A stretch of DNA of 41,904 bases from positions 1-41,904 of IMG/VR virus record IMGVR_UViG_3300034072_000546; one strand, 5' to 3'. Below, in pieces: positions 14,427 through 21,337 of this stretch. Under the pieces are notes generated by a model that saw only the letters and a list, made by a program, of their open reading frames with translations, did not search any database and was not told where the DNA came from. Origin of the DNA: a virus. A program made the translations under genes and the position numbers. Every line of letters begins with the position of its first letter. Position 1 is the first letter of the stretch.

Positions 14427-15871
14427 ACGCCATGCCGCAAGACTTTGTCGCCATTCCCGCGAACATCGACGCGGAACAACAGTTGCTTGGGGCCCTGCTG
14501 ATCAACAACGAAGCGCTGGAAGCGTTGCCGAGCTCGTTTGACGATCGGCATTTCTTCGAGCCTTTCCACCAGTCTGTTTTCCGCGAGATCAAACGCCTTG
14601 TTGAACTAGGAAAGAATGCGAACCCTGTAACGGTTAAAGCCGGCGTCGATACCGGCGCCATGATCGGGGATCTAACGACGTCTCAATATCTGGCGCGCAT
14701 GGCCTCAGAGGCGGTGTCGATCATCAACGTTCCTGGCTTTGCCCAGGCGATAACTTTTGACGCCATGCGCCGCGGCCTCATTTCGGTTGGAGAGCAAGCT
14801 GGGGAACTTGGCTTCCAGTGTGGCGATGAGCTGACATTCATCGAGCAAGCGGACGCGCTTAGAGAGCAGTTTGAGCGGATAATGCGGGGGCTTGAGGCCG
14901 ACGACGAACGGACGCTTGCAGACGCGGCAGAACGAGCGCTGAGCGCCACAAACAGCGCCTTTAAAGGAATTGGCGCGATCGGCGTTGATTATGGCTTCTC
15001 GCCACTCATGGACCTGATAGGGCCCGCCATGCCGGGGCAGTTGATTGTCATTGGCGGCGGCACAAAACAAGGTAAGTCCACCCTGATCGAGCAGATCGTT
15101 ATGGGTGCGGCCATGAATGCACACCCGGTTTGGGTATATTCCGGCGAAATGCAGGGAGAAGAACTGGCACATCGCGCACTATCCCGCATCACGTCAATTC
15201 AGGCCTGGCGCCAGATCCGCGGCAAAGTGTCGGAATCTGAAGTCGAGAAACTCATGGTCGCCAAAACAAACGCTATGCGTTGGCAGGAGAAGGTAATCAT
15301 TCGCGATAAGCCGATGACGCTTTCGCAGATCGAGCGGTCCGTTTCAAGCTTCACAGCCCGTCACCCTGGCGGCATGGCTATAATCGACCATATCGGCCTC
15401 GTGGAGCGCGATAAAAGCAATGTTCGCATGACAGACCAGGAATTCGGCCCGCTCGTCACGCGCACGCTCAAGATGCTTGCAAACAAGGCATCGCTTCCAG
15501 TCTTCGCAGCCGCGCAGTTGAAGAAGAACACGTTCGCGATTGAGGATAGGTCCGTTAGCAAGAAAACATACGAGCACGCCATCAATCGACGGCCGAAGTA
15601 TGCGGACATCCTCGGCGCCGTCGAAAAAGACGCAAACCACGTCGTGATCCCATTTCGCGCGGAACCAATCCTGCAAGAGCTCGAACCGGTGGAAGGATCT
15701 TCACTGTACGGCGATTGGGAAAGCGTCATGAGCCAGGTGAAAGACAAGGCCGAGATCATCCTTGCCCTGTCTCGCCACACCCGGTGGCCCCAGCGCAAAG
15801 AAGTCGGATGGAACGGCGGCAAGACCATGTTCACCGATCTCGCCCAGCCAGCGCAGGGGAGGATGTTCTGA
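14423..15871 (+). CDS. DnaB-type replicative DNA helicase
   Basis: 482 aa from ATG at 14423, overlapping the previous stop by ATGA. The N-terminal primase-binding domain (NIDAEQQLLGALLINNEALE, FFEPFHQSVFREI) precedes a RecA-like ATPase. Motifs: Walker A GGGTKQGKST at about 209-218, YSGEM, Walker B MAIIDHIGLVERD (DHIGL instead of the common DYLQL), then a Gln in FAAAQLKK. DnaB unwinds the fork as a hexamer. No primase or loader gene is recognised nearby; the DnaA-like protein at 17476 may provide origin recognition. Confidence 0.93.
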   Translation: MNAMPQDFVAIPANIDAEQQLLGALLINNEALEALPSSFDDRHFFEPFHQSVFREIKRLVELGKNANPVTVKAGVDTGAMIGDLTTSQYLARMASEAVSIINVPGFAQAITFDAMRRGLISVGEQAGELGFQCGDELTFIEQADALREQFERIMRGLEADDERTLADAAERALSATNSAFKGIGAIGVDYGFSPLMDLIGPAMPGQLIVIGGGTKQGKSTLIEQIVMGAAMNAHPVWVYSGEMQGEELAHRALSRITSIQAWRQIRGKVSESEVEKLMVAKTNAMRWQEKVIIRDKPMTLSQIERSVSSFTARHPGGMAIIDHIGLVERDKSNVRMTDQEFGPLVTRTLKMLANKASLPVFAAAQLKKNTFAIEDRSVSKKTYEHAINRRPKYADILGAVEKDANHVVIPFRAEPILQELEPVEGSSLYGDWESVMSQVKDKAEIILALSRHTRWPQRKEVGWNGGKTMFTDLAQPAQGRMF

Positions 15872-15957
15872 TGGCCCACCCCATCCAATGGAACGGCTCA
15901 AGCACCAGCTTTGGACCGGCGTTTGACGACTGCCGCATGGCGAGGAGGTTGGTGTGA
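15871..15957 (+). CDS. Possible 28-aa peptide
   Basis: ATG at 15871 overlaps the helicase stop (TGATG) and the frame ends with TGA at 15955-15957, which overlaps the methyltransferase ATG. It begins MAHPIQWNGSSTSFGPAFDD. The double coupling suggests it is translated. It may matter mainly as a bridge that delivers ribosomes to the methyltransferase, although that gene has its own GAGGAGG site. Confidence 0.42.
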   Translation: MAHPIQWNGSSTSFGPAFDDCRMARRLV

Positions 15958-17138
15958 TGGAAGTCCTAGACCTTTTCAGTGCCGCGGCCGGTGGCTGGTC
16001 GCTCGGAATGCACAGGGCAGGGTTCAAGACTATTGCCGCTTGCGAAAACGTAGCGTGGCGCCGCGCAATCTATCAGGAGAACAACCCGGATGTCCTTATC
16101 TATGACGATGTCTGCACGCTCACAGCAGATCGAATTATTCGAGATACCGGACGATTCCCATCCGTCGTCGTCGGAAGCCCCCCGTGCCAGGACATCTCCA
16201 GCGCCAACACAAAAGGCAAAGGTGTCGAAGGCGAGCGCAGCGGCCTCTACTTCGAAGCCATCCGCATCATCGGAGAGGGCAGACCTCGTTGGTTCGCTCT
16301 TGAAAACAGCTCTAATCTCCGAACTCGGGGAGCTGACGCCGTCCTCGCTGCGCTGGAGGCACTCGGCTACACCTGCTGGACGTTCGTGGTACGTGCTGGG
16401 GACATCGGAGCCAATCATGAGCGGCCCCGAAGCTGGATCATTGGCTGCGACCTCTCCCAAGTTTCACACGCCGACGGCCATGGGCAATATGCACCATGCT
16501 TCAATGAGCAAATGGGAAAGCTGCATACCTTGGCGCATAGCGCTCGCTACACCCAGGAAGACAGATGCGGATCGGGGCTTTCGGGGAGACGTGCTCGCGC
16601 AACTGCAAGGTCAGAACAATCGCCACGCGGGCATGCTCTCAACGCCGCGAGCATCGGACATGAAGGCGGGCGGCCATGGGGACACGGGCCGGATGGGCAC
16701 GGTGCGGCATCAGTTGCAGGTAGCATCACAGGAAACGCTTCCGACGCCGACCAAGCGGGACAAGCGGATGGATGCATGGTCTCCGGCTTACGACAAGCGG
16801 AAATCGCCAACGATGGATGCGGTTCTGGATGGAGCGATGACCGACAGGGCTTCGGACAAATGGCAGTACGCGAGGGAGATCGCTTCGACCCTGCAACATG
16901 GCGGGCTGACTGGTCCCTCGATGACCTTGCCGCTCACCTACAACTGGATGATGGGCTTTCCACCTGGGTGGCTGGCACGCGCATTGCAGTCGGCGGTCCG
17001 CGCGGGACATCTGCAGCAAGTCTCATCGTTGAAGCGTTCGGAGACGCCGTCGTCCCGCAAATCCCGGAAGCAATAGGCAAAGCCATCTTGCGCACTGAAA
17101 GAGCCTTGGCTGCAATTTATGAAAGGGCGTCGGCATGA
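15957..17138 (+). CDS. DNA (cytosine-5) methyltransferase
   Basis: 393 aa from ATG at 15957, with GAGGAGG upstream. C5 motifs in order: I DLFSAAAGGWSLG, IV GSPPCQDIS (catalytic Cys about 77), VI FALENS, VIII GANHERPRSWIIG, then a long Gly/Ala/Asp-rich variable region (about 165-345) where the target-recognition domain should be, and motif X GDAVVPQIPEAIGKAIL. The enzyme transfers a methyl group from SAM to C5 of cytosine, probably to protect phage DNA from host nucleases. The variable region is read in a second frame by another long gene (16090-17076), which constrains both proteins. Confidence 0.9.
   Translation: MEVLDLFSAAAGGWSLGMHRAGFKTIAACENVAWRRAIYQENNPDVLIYDDVCTLTADRIIRDTGRFPSVVVGSPPCQDISSANTKGKGVEGERSGLYFEAIRIIGEGRPRWFALENSSNLRTRGADAVLAALEALGYTCWTFVVRAGDIGANHERPRSWIIGCDLSQVSHADGHGQYAPCFNEQMGKLHTLAHSARYTQEDRCGSGLSGRRARATARSEQSPRGHALNAASIGHEGGRPWGHGPDGHGAASVAGSITGNASDADQAGQADGCMVSGLRQAEIANDGCGSGWSDDRQGFGQMAVREGDRFDPATWRADWSLDDLAAHLQLDDGLSTWVAGTRIAVGGPRGTSAASLIVEAFGDAVVPQIPEAIGKAILRTERALAAIYERASA
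16090..17076 (+). CDS. Overlapping gene inside the C5 methyltransferase
   Basis: 328 aa in another frame, entirely within the methyltransferase gene. It has its own AGGAGA site nine bases before ATG 16090. The protein is not random: an Ala/Ser/Pro-rich start, then SLLKTALISELGELTPSSLR, ATPAGRSWYVLG, STPRASDMKAGG, LPTPTKRDKRMD and a closing LPLTYNWMMGFPPGWL. The order 'LKT.L..ELGELT...W...ATPAGR.WWVLG ... (W)PTP.A.D ... LNP..VEWLMGFP.GW' is one I recognise from many phage proteins found with C5 methyltransferases. I take it as real and co-evolved. The function is unknown; it may assist or extend the methyltransferase. Confidence 0.65.
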   Translation: MSLSMTMSARSQQIELFEIPDDSHPSSSEAPRARTSPAPTQKAKVSKASAAASTSKPSASSERADLVGSLLKTALISELGELTPSSLRWRHSATPAGRSWYVLGTSEPIMSGPEAGSLAATSPKFHTPTAMGNMHHASMSKWESCIPWRIALATPRKTDADRGFRGDVLAQLQGQNNRHAGMLSTPRASDMKAGGHGDTGRMGTVRHQLQVASQETLPTPTKRDKRMDAWSPAYDKRKSPTMDAVLDGAMTDRASDKWQYAREIASTLQHGGLTGPSMTLPLTYNWMMGFPPGWLARALQSAVRAGHLQQVSSLKRSETPSSRKSRKQ

Positions 17139-17479
17139 ACGAATCCGCAGCAAAAGCCGTCCCGACGGGCAATGAATACGAGGCGCATTACCGGCCCGTG
17201 TGGGCGGCGTCATTCCGCATCGTGAGAAATCGAGGACAGATAGCCAAGTTCTCGACGGAGCTTGCCGCCGAGGTAGCTGCATGGCGTGTCCTTTACTCGG
17301 TCGAGCAGCGGGTGATGAGGCGCGACGGGGCTCTGGTGTTTGCCGCCAAGTCGGCAGCAGACGCTCATTTCAATCTCGCGCCGACGGTCAAAGCCAAGGG
17401 CAGCAACAAGCGAACCATTGTCGAGAAGGTGGGCCGCAAGGGCAAAGAGATCAGCGTGGAAAGGAGAGAAATGGCATGA
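17135..17479 (+). CDS. Hypothetical early protein
   Basis: 114 aa, MNESAAKAVPTGNEYEAHYR onward, overlapping the methyltransferase stop by ATGA. The N-terminal half is helical with an Ala-rich AELAAEVAAWRVLYS-like run, and the C-terminus is basic (KAKGSNKRTIVEKVGRKGKE), suggesting nucleic-acid contact. No family recognised. Confidence 0.65.
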   Translation: MNESAAKAVPTGNEYEAHYRPVWAASFRIVRNRGQIAKFSTELAAEVAAWRVLYSVEQRVMRRDGALVFAAKSAADAHFNLAPTVKAKGSNKRTIVEKVGRKGKEISVERREMA

Positions 17480-18021
17480 ACCACCACGTCACCCTAACCC
17501 CATCGCAAAGAGCATGGCACGAGGCTGCAAAGGCGAGAGAGGCTGACCGCGCGATGAAAGCACGCCGACTGGCATTGCGGACATCGTCTGACTTCGTGTC
17601 TTCCGCGCCGATCGTCACCCGGCCAAAGCCGTCACCAACGTGGCTCAAGCATCCTTCACACTTCGACGCTCATGTGTGGTGCTGGAGGGCTTGGATACGC
17701 GAACAGGTAGATATCGCAGCTAGCCCGACCCGGACATACATCAGGAAGCGGGCGGTCGATTTCGGTCTGAGCTACGCGCAGATGGCCGACCGCCGACGGT
17801 TTCAACACATCGTGCCGGTGAAGCACCTCATCATGTGGGAGATCAAGACGCAGATCGACCCAGAGATGAGCTATCCAGAGCTTGGCCGGTACTTCGGTGG
17901 GCTCGACCATACGTCGGTCCTTTACGCCGTCCGCAAGATACAGGCCATGGTCGACAAAGGCACGCTCGATGCTCACTTGGCAAAGTGGCACCGCGCCCAC
18001 GGGAAGGCGAGGGCGGAATGA
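17476..18021 (+). CDS. DnaA domain IV-like replication initiator
   Basis: 181 aa from ATG at 17476. The C-terminal 80 residues match the DnaA box-binding domain: PVKHLIMWEIKTQIDPEMSY, then PELGRYFGGLDHTSVLYAVR followed by KIQ. GGLDHTSV corresponds to the DnaA signature GGRDHTTV, whose residues contact the DNA box. There is no AAA+ ATPase domain, so it can recognise DnaA-type sites but not melt DNA by itself. The N-terminal 100 residues are basic and contain two Trp-rich helices (HVWCWRAWIREQVDIA). It probably marks the phage origin or competes with host DnaA. Confidence 0.82.
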   Translation: MNHHVTLTPSQRAWHEAAKAREADRAMKARRLALRTSSDFVSSAPIVTRPKPSPTWLKHPSHFDAHVWCWRAWIREQVDIAASPTRTYIRKRAVDFGLSYAQMADRRRFQHIVPVKHLIMWEIKTQIDPEMSYPELGRYFGGLDHTSVLYAVRKIQAMVDKGTLDAHLAKWHRAHGKARAE

Positions 18022-18554
18022 CCAACCACCCGAGGGCCGAAGCAATATTTGCAGAGCATGGCATTGCAGTTGTGCCGGCGCATGTAATGCCGGCCGTCGG
18101 GCAGACACGGGCAATCGTCACGCTGGAGCGCATCATTCGCCACCGCTGGAAAAAGCTCTGCGACAAGCACAAGCGCGATTTCGGAGGTGTTCCGTACTCA
18201 TCAGCGAAAGGATATCTCACCGAAGCGAAGCAGCACGCCAGCTTTGTCGTGATGACACTTGCTGAAACTGCCAACTCGAAGGCGTTCATTGATGAAACGT
18301 CGCTGTGGTTGGTGAGTGATATGGTCCATGCAGCGGAAAAAAACTTCCCAGAACTGGTCACGACGAATGTCACTGCCTGGTTCTCATTCTTCGACGCACT
18401 CCCGCTCGGATGGTTACAATATTGGGCGATTGACCTCGACGGCATCATCTCAAAACGACAGGCGATAGGCGGCATGGTATACGAGAGAATGAAGCGGACG
18501 TTCGGCGCTATGGCAAAGCAACCGGACCTTTTGGATGACAGGAGATCGGCATGA
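18018..18554 (+). CDS. Hypothetical protein
   Basis: 178 aa from ATG at 18018 (MTNHPRAEAIFAEHGIAVVP), ATGA-coupled to the DnaA-like gene. It is mostly helical, with LERIIRHRWKKLCDKHKRDF, an FVVMTLAETANSKAF segment and a WFSFFDALPLGWLQYWAIDL region near the middle. It may work with the DnaA-like protein because of the coupling, but I do not recognise it. Confidence 0.65.
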   Translation: MTNHPRAEAIFAEHGIAVVPAHVMPAVGQTRAIVTLERIIRHRWKKLCDKHKRDFGGVPYSSAKGYLTEAKQHASFVVMTLAETANSKAFIDETSLWLVSDMVHAAEKNFPELVTTNVTAWFSFFDALPLGWLQYWAIDLDGIISKRQAIGGMVYERMKRTFGAMAKQPDLLDDRRSA

Positions 18555-18754
18555 ACGAGTGGAACGATATCGCCTCAGCGCCACGGGATGGTTCTCAGGT
18601 CCGCATAAAGGATGATAAGGGCGCTGTACGCAGGATGTCATTCGCAGAGCCGCACTGGTGGGATGTAGGTGAAGGACGCCTGCGCATCGTTGACGGCCAC
18701 CTTGTGCCGCAGTCTGATCTTTCAAAAGCAAAGCAGTGGCAGGTGATCGAATGA
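18551..18754 (+). CDS. Small phage protein (W-DI-APRDG type)
   Basis: 67 aa starting MNEWNDIASAPRDGSQVRIK. It belongs by its opening motif (W..IasAPRDG) and the following aromatic strand (FAEPHWWDVGEG) to the same widespread small family as the gene at 8744. Function unknown. Coupled at both ends by ATGA. Confidence 0.72.
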   Translation: MNEWNDIASAPRDGSQVRIKDDKGAVRRMSFAEPHWWDVGEGRLRIVDGHLVPQSDLSKAKQWQVIE

Positions 18755-19374
18755 ACGAAGGACAGATCATAGAGCTTTTCATCCGCGCCGCCGAGGTCGA
18801 TCGCAAGCTTCCGGATACCGCGCGACCGGCGCAGGACAAGGCCATCAACTATGGCTACATCCACGACACCGCCGATATCAACGGATGGTCAGCGGAAGAC
18901 AAGCACGCCAACAACTGGGCATGGCTCGATCCGAAGAAGCTCCGCAACTCGACCAATGACATGGGTCTCTGGGAAGCCGCCATGGAGGTCATTAAGCTTG
19001 TGCCGTGCGAGAAGAAGCGCCGCGCACTGTGGGCTTGGGCCAAGTCGGAAGCGGGTGGGCAAGCCTTCGCTAAGTGGTGCCGGAACGTCGAAGGCATATC
19101 GAGGCAGGCGGGAGATTACCGGAAAAATTCGGCCATCACACAAATTGCATTAGCTTTCGACCGCAAGCCATTGCAGCATAACGATTTTGACGAAGAAGCG
19201 CACTTGCCAAATCACCCCGAAATCGAGGATAAAAGGTCCAACATCGGAGTTTGGCGCGCAGATGACGCAAGGCCTTCTCTGGACTTCGACGCCGACCTTC
19301 GGGATTTCTCGTGGGCAGACGCGCAGAACGCCAGACGTCGCCAGCGTGAAGCTCGAAAGCGCGAGGCGGCATAA
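18751..19374 (+). CDS. DUF6362-like phage protein
   Basis: 207 aa from ATG at 18751. The central part has the pattern I associate with DUF6362: AAEVDRKLPDTARPAQ, WAWLDPKKLRN, LWEAAMEVIKLVPCEKKRRA, LWAWAKSEAGGQAFAKWCR and an HTH-like ISRQAGDYRKNSAITQIALA. It may bind DNA through this last segment. The domain is common in alphaproteobacterial phages and transfer agents' relatives; its role is not established. The C-terminus is Arg-rich. Confidence 0.68.
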   Translation: MNEGQIIELFIRAAEVDRKLPDTARPAQDKAINYGYIHDTADINGWSAEDKHANNWAWLDPKKLRNSTNDMGLWEAAMEVIKLVPCEKKRRALWAWAKSEAGGQAFAKWCRNVEGISRQAGDYRKNSAITQIALAFDRKPLQHNDFDEEAHLPNHPEIEDKRSNIGVWRADDARPSLDFDADLRDFSWADAQNARRRQREARKREAA

Positions 19375-19553
19375 TGCAGCAGCCCCAAACGAAACGAACT
19401 GGCGAAGGCTACATCAAGAAGATTGTGCACGAAGGCATAGACTGCTTCGCACTCTTCGATGAAGACGGCAACGCCATTGTCATCACTGACAACCGGTCGG
19501 TGACATTCTTTACAGCAGCGGATCGGGATATCACCGTCCGCATGCTGAACTGA
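19374..19553 (+). CDS. 59-aa DUF1150-like protein
   Basis: ATG at 19374, TGA at 19551-19553, overlapping the previous stop. It starts MQQPQTKRTGEGYIKKIVHE and contains CFALFDEDGNAIVITDNRSV. The 'yal.dedG..la.tddR..A' strand-turn-strand is like DUF1150, a small alphaproteobacterial family of unknown function. It is the last gene of the rightward early block. Confidence 0.62.
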   Translation: MQQPQTKRTGEGYIKKIVHEGIDCFALFDEDGNAIVITDNRSVTFFTAADRDITVRMLN

Positions 19554-19556
19554 GAT

Positions 19557-19638
19557 CAGGCGATGACATACCGCGCCGCACTGGGACTAGCGGCCTTTAG
19601 GTAGCGAGTATGTCATTAAGCGGCCCAGCGGTCGCCTG
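19557..19638 (+). ncRNA. Candidate pseudoknotted RNA element
   Basis: An 82-nt block with nested perfect pairings. P1 is CAGGCGA/TCGCCTG (19557-19563 with 19632-19638); P2 is TGACATAC/GTATGTCA (19564-19571 with 19608-19615), stacked directly on P1; P3 is GCCGC/GCGGC (19575-19579 with 19590-19594). The P3 loop contains CTGGG (19581-19585), which can pair with CCCAG (19624-19628) in the strand between P2 and P1, closing a pseudoknot. It lies in the 3' UTR just before a terminator. The topology resembles small ribozymes or riboswitches, but I cannot match a known class. Confidence 0.45.
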
Positions 19639-19646
19639 CTTTCACC

Positions 19647-19680
19647 AGCCCCGCCCGTAATAAGGTGGGGCTGCATTCGT
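19647..19680 (+). terminator. Terminator of the rightward early block
   Basis: AGCCCCGCC (19647-19655) pairs with GGTGGGGCT (19664-19672), followed by GCATTCGTTT. It separates the rightward early genes from the converging leftward operon at 19682-20430. The T-tract is poor, so termination strength is uncertain. Confidence 0.5.
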
Positions 19681-19681
19681 T

Positions 19682-19873
19682 TCAGGAGTAAGGCTCAAGC
19701 CGATGCAGCAGGGCGCGGCAAGCAAGCGCAGTGCGGGTGTCGGTGCCATTCTTCTTGATAGTCACAACAGCATTGGCCGAGATATCAAGCAACCTGGCGC
19801 ATTCGGCATCTGATCGAGCGAGGCCAGCCGACTTCATATCAGCAAGCCATCGAGTGAATTCTTCTGCTGTCAT
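19682..19873 (-). CDS. Small HTH regulator
   Basis: 63 aa from ATG at 19873, with GAGGGA upstream. HTH segment: MKSAGLARSDAECARLLDIS then ANAVVTIKKNGTDTRTALAC, a Cro-like fold with the recognition helix around NAVVTIKK. It is the last gene of a three-gene leftward operon whose promoter carries a perfect 17-bp palindrome, so it may be the autoregulator of that operon and of the divergent rightward promoter. The open frame upstream of the ATG is part of the neighbouring gene's region. Confidence 0.7.
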   Translation of the reverse strand: MTAEEFTRWLADMKSAGLARSDAECARLLDISANAVVTIKKNGTDTRTALACRALLHRLEPYS

Positions 19874-20145
19874 ATGTCCCTCACGTCTGGAGCGGGTTTG
19901 TAATGCTGCGCCCATATTCGGCGCGGGTCATAGCCTGAGTATATCCAGTCGTCTATTGACGTTTGGTCTCGGCCTTCAAAAGACCACTCATGCCTCTGAA
20001 ACCAATGATGCGTGCACTTGCACATCCAGATGCGATAGCCGTTGCACCCGCCATGGCCCTCAAATGGCCACCAATCGGTTACGCGGCAATCAGCATCGGC
20101 AAAGTCTGTAGGCTGGAGATTGTCTCGGAGGAGAGGCATAGGCAT
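19870..20145 (-). CDS. Small Trp/Cys-rich protein
   Basis: 91 aa starting MPMPLLRDNLQPTDFADADC, ATGA-coupled to the HTH gene. Motifs WWPFEGHGGCNGYRIWMCKC and HHWFQRHEW suggest a small metal-binding or beta-rich fold. Similar small Trp-rich proteins occur in phage early operons. Function unknown. Confidence 0.62.
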   Translation of the reverse strand: MPMPLLRDNLQPTDFADADCRVTDWWPFEGHGGCNGYRIWMCKCTHHWFQRHEWSFEGRDQTSIDDWIYSGYDPRRIWAQHYKPAPDVRDI

Positions 20146-20169
20146 TGAGGCGGGTTGCCCCGCCCTCCC

Positions 20170-20430
20170 TTAATCGATGTTCGCTGCGACAAGTTCGGCA
20201 AAGGCGTAATCTGCGCCCGTCCAGTTCCGCTGCGACCATCTGCGCTCAATGTCGAAACGCTCACACTCCAGATCGTATTGACGGTCGTTCAGGTCGTTCC
20301 AAGCGCCGACAACATCTTCGCCAGCCTCAAAGCGAGTGTTGAGGATTTCAATCTCGGCCTTGACGGCTTCGATAGCTGCTTCGTTGGTGGCGATGTCTGC
20401 GAGGTACTGGCGCTTTGTGTACTTGGTCAT
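20170..20430 (-). CDS. Coiled-coil small protein
   Basis: 86 aa, MTKYTKRQYLADIATNEAAI onward, with an AAAGGAGAT ribosome site. It is almost entirely helical, with a hinge (FEAGEDVVGAWNDLNDRQYD) between two charged helices, predicting a helical hairpin. It is the first gene behind the leftward promoter at 20453-20480. No family recognised. Confidence 0.65.
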   Translation of the reverse strand: MTKYTKRQYLADIATNEAAIEAVKAEIEILNTRFEAGEDVVGAWNDLNDRQYDLECERFDIERRWSQRNWTGADYAFAELVAANID

Positions 20431-20452
20431 GATGATCTCCTTTGTTGCCTCA

Positions 20453-20480
20453 AGTATACAAGCTACTTGTATGAAGTCAA
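20453..20480 (-). promoter_or_regulatory. Leftward promoter with built-in operator
   Basis: Minus strand TTGACT (20475-20480), 16 bases, TATACT (20453-20458): close to consensus. The predicted start is about 16 nt before ATG 20430. The perfect palindrome ATACAAG-CTA-CTTGTAT (20456-20472) fills the spacer and touches the -10, so a bound repressor would block it. Confidence 0.68.
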
Positions 20481-20496
20481 CAGGAAATCAAAGTAA

Positions 20497-20526
20497 ATTG
20501 TATTAAAACGCCGTCTGGCATACAAT
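20497..20526 (+). promoter_or_regulatory. Rightward promoter and half-site pair
   Basis: ATTGTAT (20497-20503) and ATACAAT (20520-20526) are exact inverted copies. They can also be read as -35 TTGTAT and -10 TACAAT with 17-bp spacing facing the structural genes. They share the TACAA/TTGTA half-site with the palindrome at 20456, implying one regulator for both divergent promoters. Confidence 0.5.
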
Positions 20527-20581
20527 CTACAGGTATTCGGCGGCCGCCTAACCCCATTCCCCCGCCCACATGGAGAGAGCG

Positions 20582-20773
20582 ATGACACGCGAACAGCGCA
20601 AGAAATTGCCAAAGGCTGGCCTGATCCGTTTTGAGTGGGGCGGCTACAGCTATGTTGCCAAATTCCGTTTTGCTAACGCGATGAAGGTCCAGATCGGACG
20701 CCTGTCCATCGTGTGGCGTATGCCGTGGCTTGAGCATTCTGCGCGGCGCCTGCATCCCGAAGTGTTCGGTTAG
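20582..20773 (+). CDS. Small basic protein
   Basis: 63 aa from ATG at 20582, preceded by GGAGAG; an ATG four codons upstream overlaps that site and is less likely. MTREQRKKLPKAGLIRFEWG onward: a basic start then a strand-rich section (YVAKFRFANAMKVQIGRLSI). First gene after the rightward promoter. Function unknown. Confidence 0.58.
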   Translation: MTREQRKKLPKAGLIRFEWGGYSYVAKFRFANAMKVQIGRLSIVWRMPWLEHSARRLHPEVFG

Positions 20774-20839
20774 CCACCCCATGACCACCACCGAGCAAGA
20801 GCGGGAGAGGGTGAAAGAACTCGCAGTCTGAGCCTGAAA

Positions 20840-21325
20840 ATGGTACAGTCTGGTATGGAAAATCGCTACTACGTCTACGAGCTTTTTGATCCCAGGACTG
20901 ACGTCGCATTCTATGTCGGCAAAGGCTGCGGTAACCGAGATCGGGCCCATTTCACCGAAGCTAGGCGAGGCGAGTTCAAGAACGCCGCCAAGGTCTCTAT
21001 GATCCGATCGATGGAAGCTGAAGGTGTCAGCATCGGCATACGACGAGTTGCAGAGAACCTGACCGAGAGGGAGGCGTATCGCCAGGAGAGGCAACGCATT
21101 GCTCACTACGGGTTTGCCAACCTGACGAACGCTGTTCGCGGGCAGCAGACGGATGATGATAGGGCCGAAGCAATGGCCATGGATGGTATGCGCATCATGG
21201 CATCTCACTTATCCGCCGCTCTGAGTGGTGACACGGCCTATAGTGCCAAAGATGTGTCGGTAATCCTCCAGTTGGTTGGAGAGTTGAAACAGGCGCTCGA
21301 CCTGACGAGGATCGGCGCCAATTAA
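20840..21325 (+). CDS. GIY-YIG endonuclease
   Basis: 161 aa (ATG 20840; ATG 20855 is equally possible). The GIY-YIG core is at the N-terminus: YYVYELFDP, then VAFYVGKGCGNRDRAHF (the YIG strand and first catalytic helix), MIRSMEAEGVSIGIRRVAEN and an acidic TEREAYRQERQRIAHYG helix with the expected Glu, close to the LEM-3-like variant. The C-terminal 60 residues are helical. Placed directly before the small terminase gene, it may be a homing-type nuclease or help packaging cleavage, as HNH enzymes do at this position in other phages. Confidence 0.82.
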   Translation: MVQSGMENRYYVYELFDPRTDVAFYVGKGCGNRDRAHFTEARRGEFKNAAKVSMIRSMEAEGVSIGIRRVAENLTEREAYRQERQRIAHYGFANLTNAVRGQQTDDDRAEAMAMDGMRIMASHLSAALSGDTAYSAKDVSVILQLVGELKQALDLTRIGAN

Positions 21326-21337
21326 GGTGCCCCTCAT

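Noticed and set aside
16090-17076. Treating the embedded frame as a simple shadow of the methyltransferase
   Set aside because: It has its own ribosome site and a sequence layout known from separate phage proteins, unlike other overlapping frames, so it was kept as a feature.
19557-19638. tRNA gene
   Set aside because: A 7-bp outer stem and 82-nt length look tRNA-like, but the second stem stacks directly on it and there are no D, anticodon and T arms or GTTCRA loop.
20781-20831. 16-aa frame MTTTEQERERVKELAV before the GIY-YIG gene
   Set aside because: Protein-like start but very short, without a convincing ribosome site; perhaps a remnant. Not enough support for a gene.
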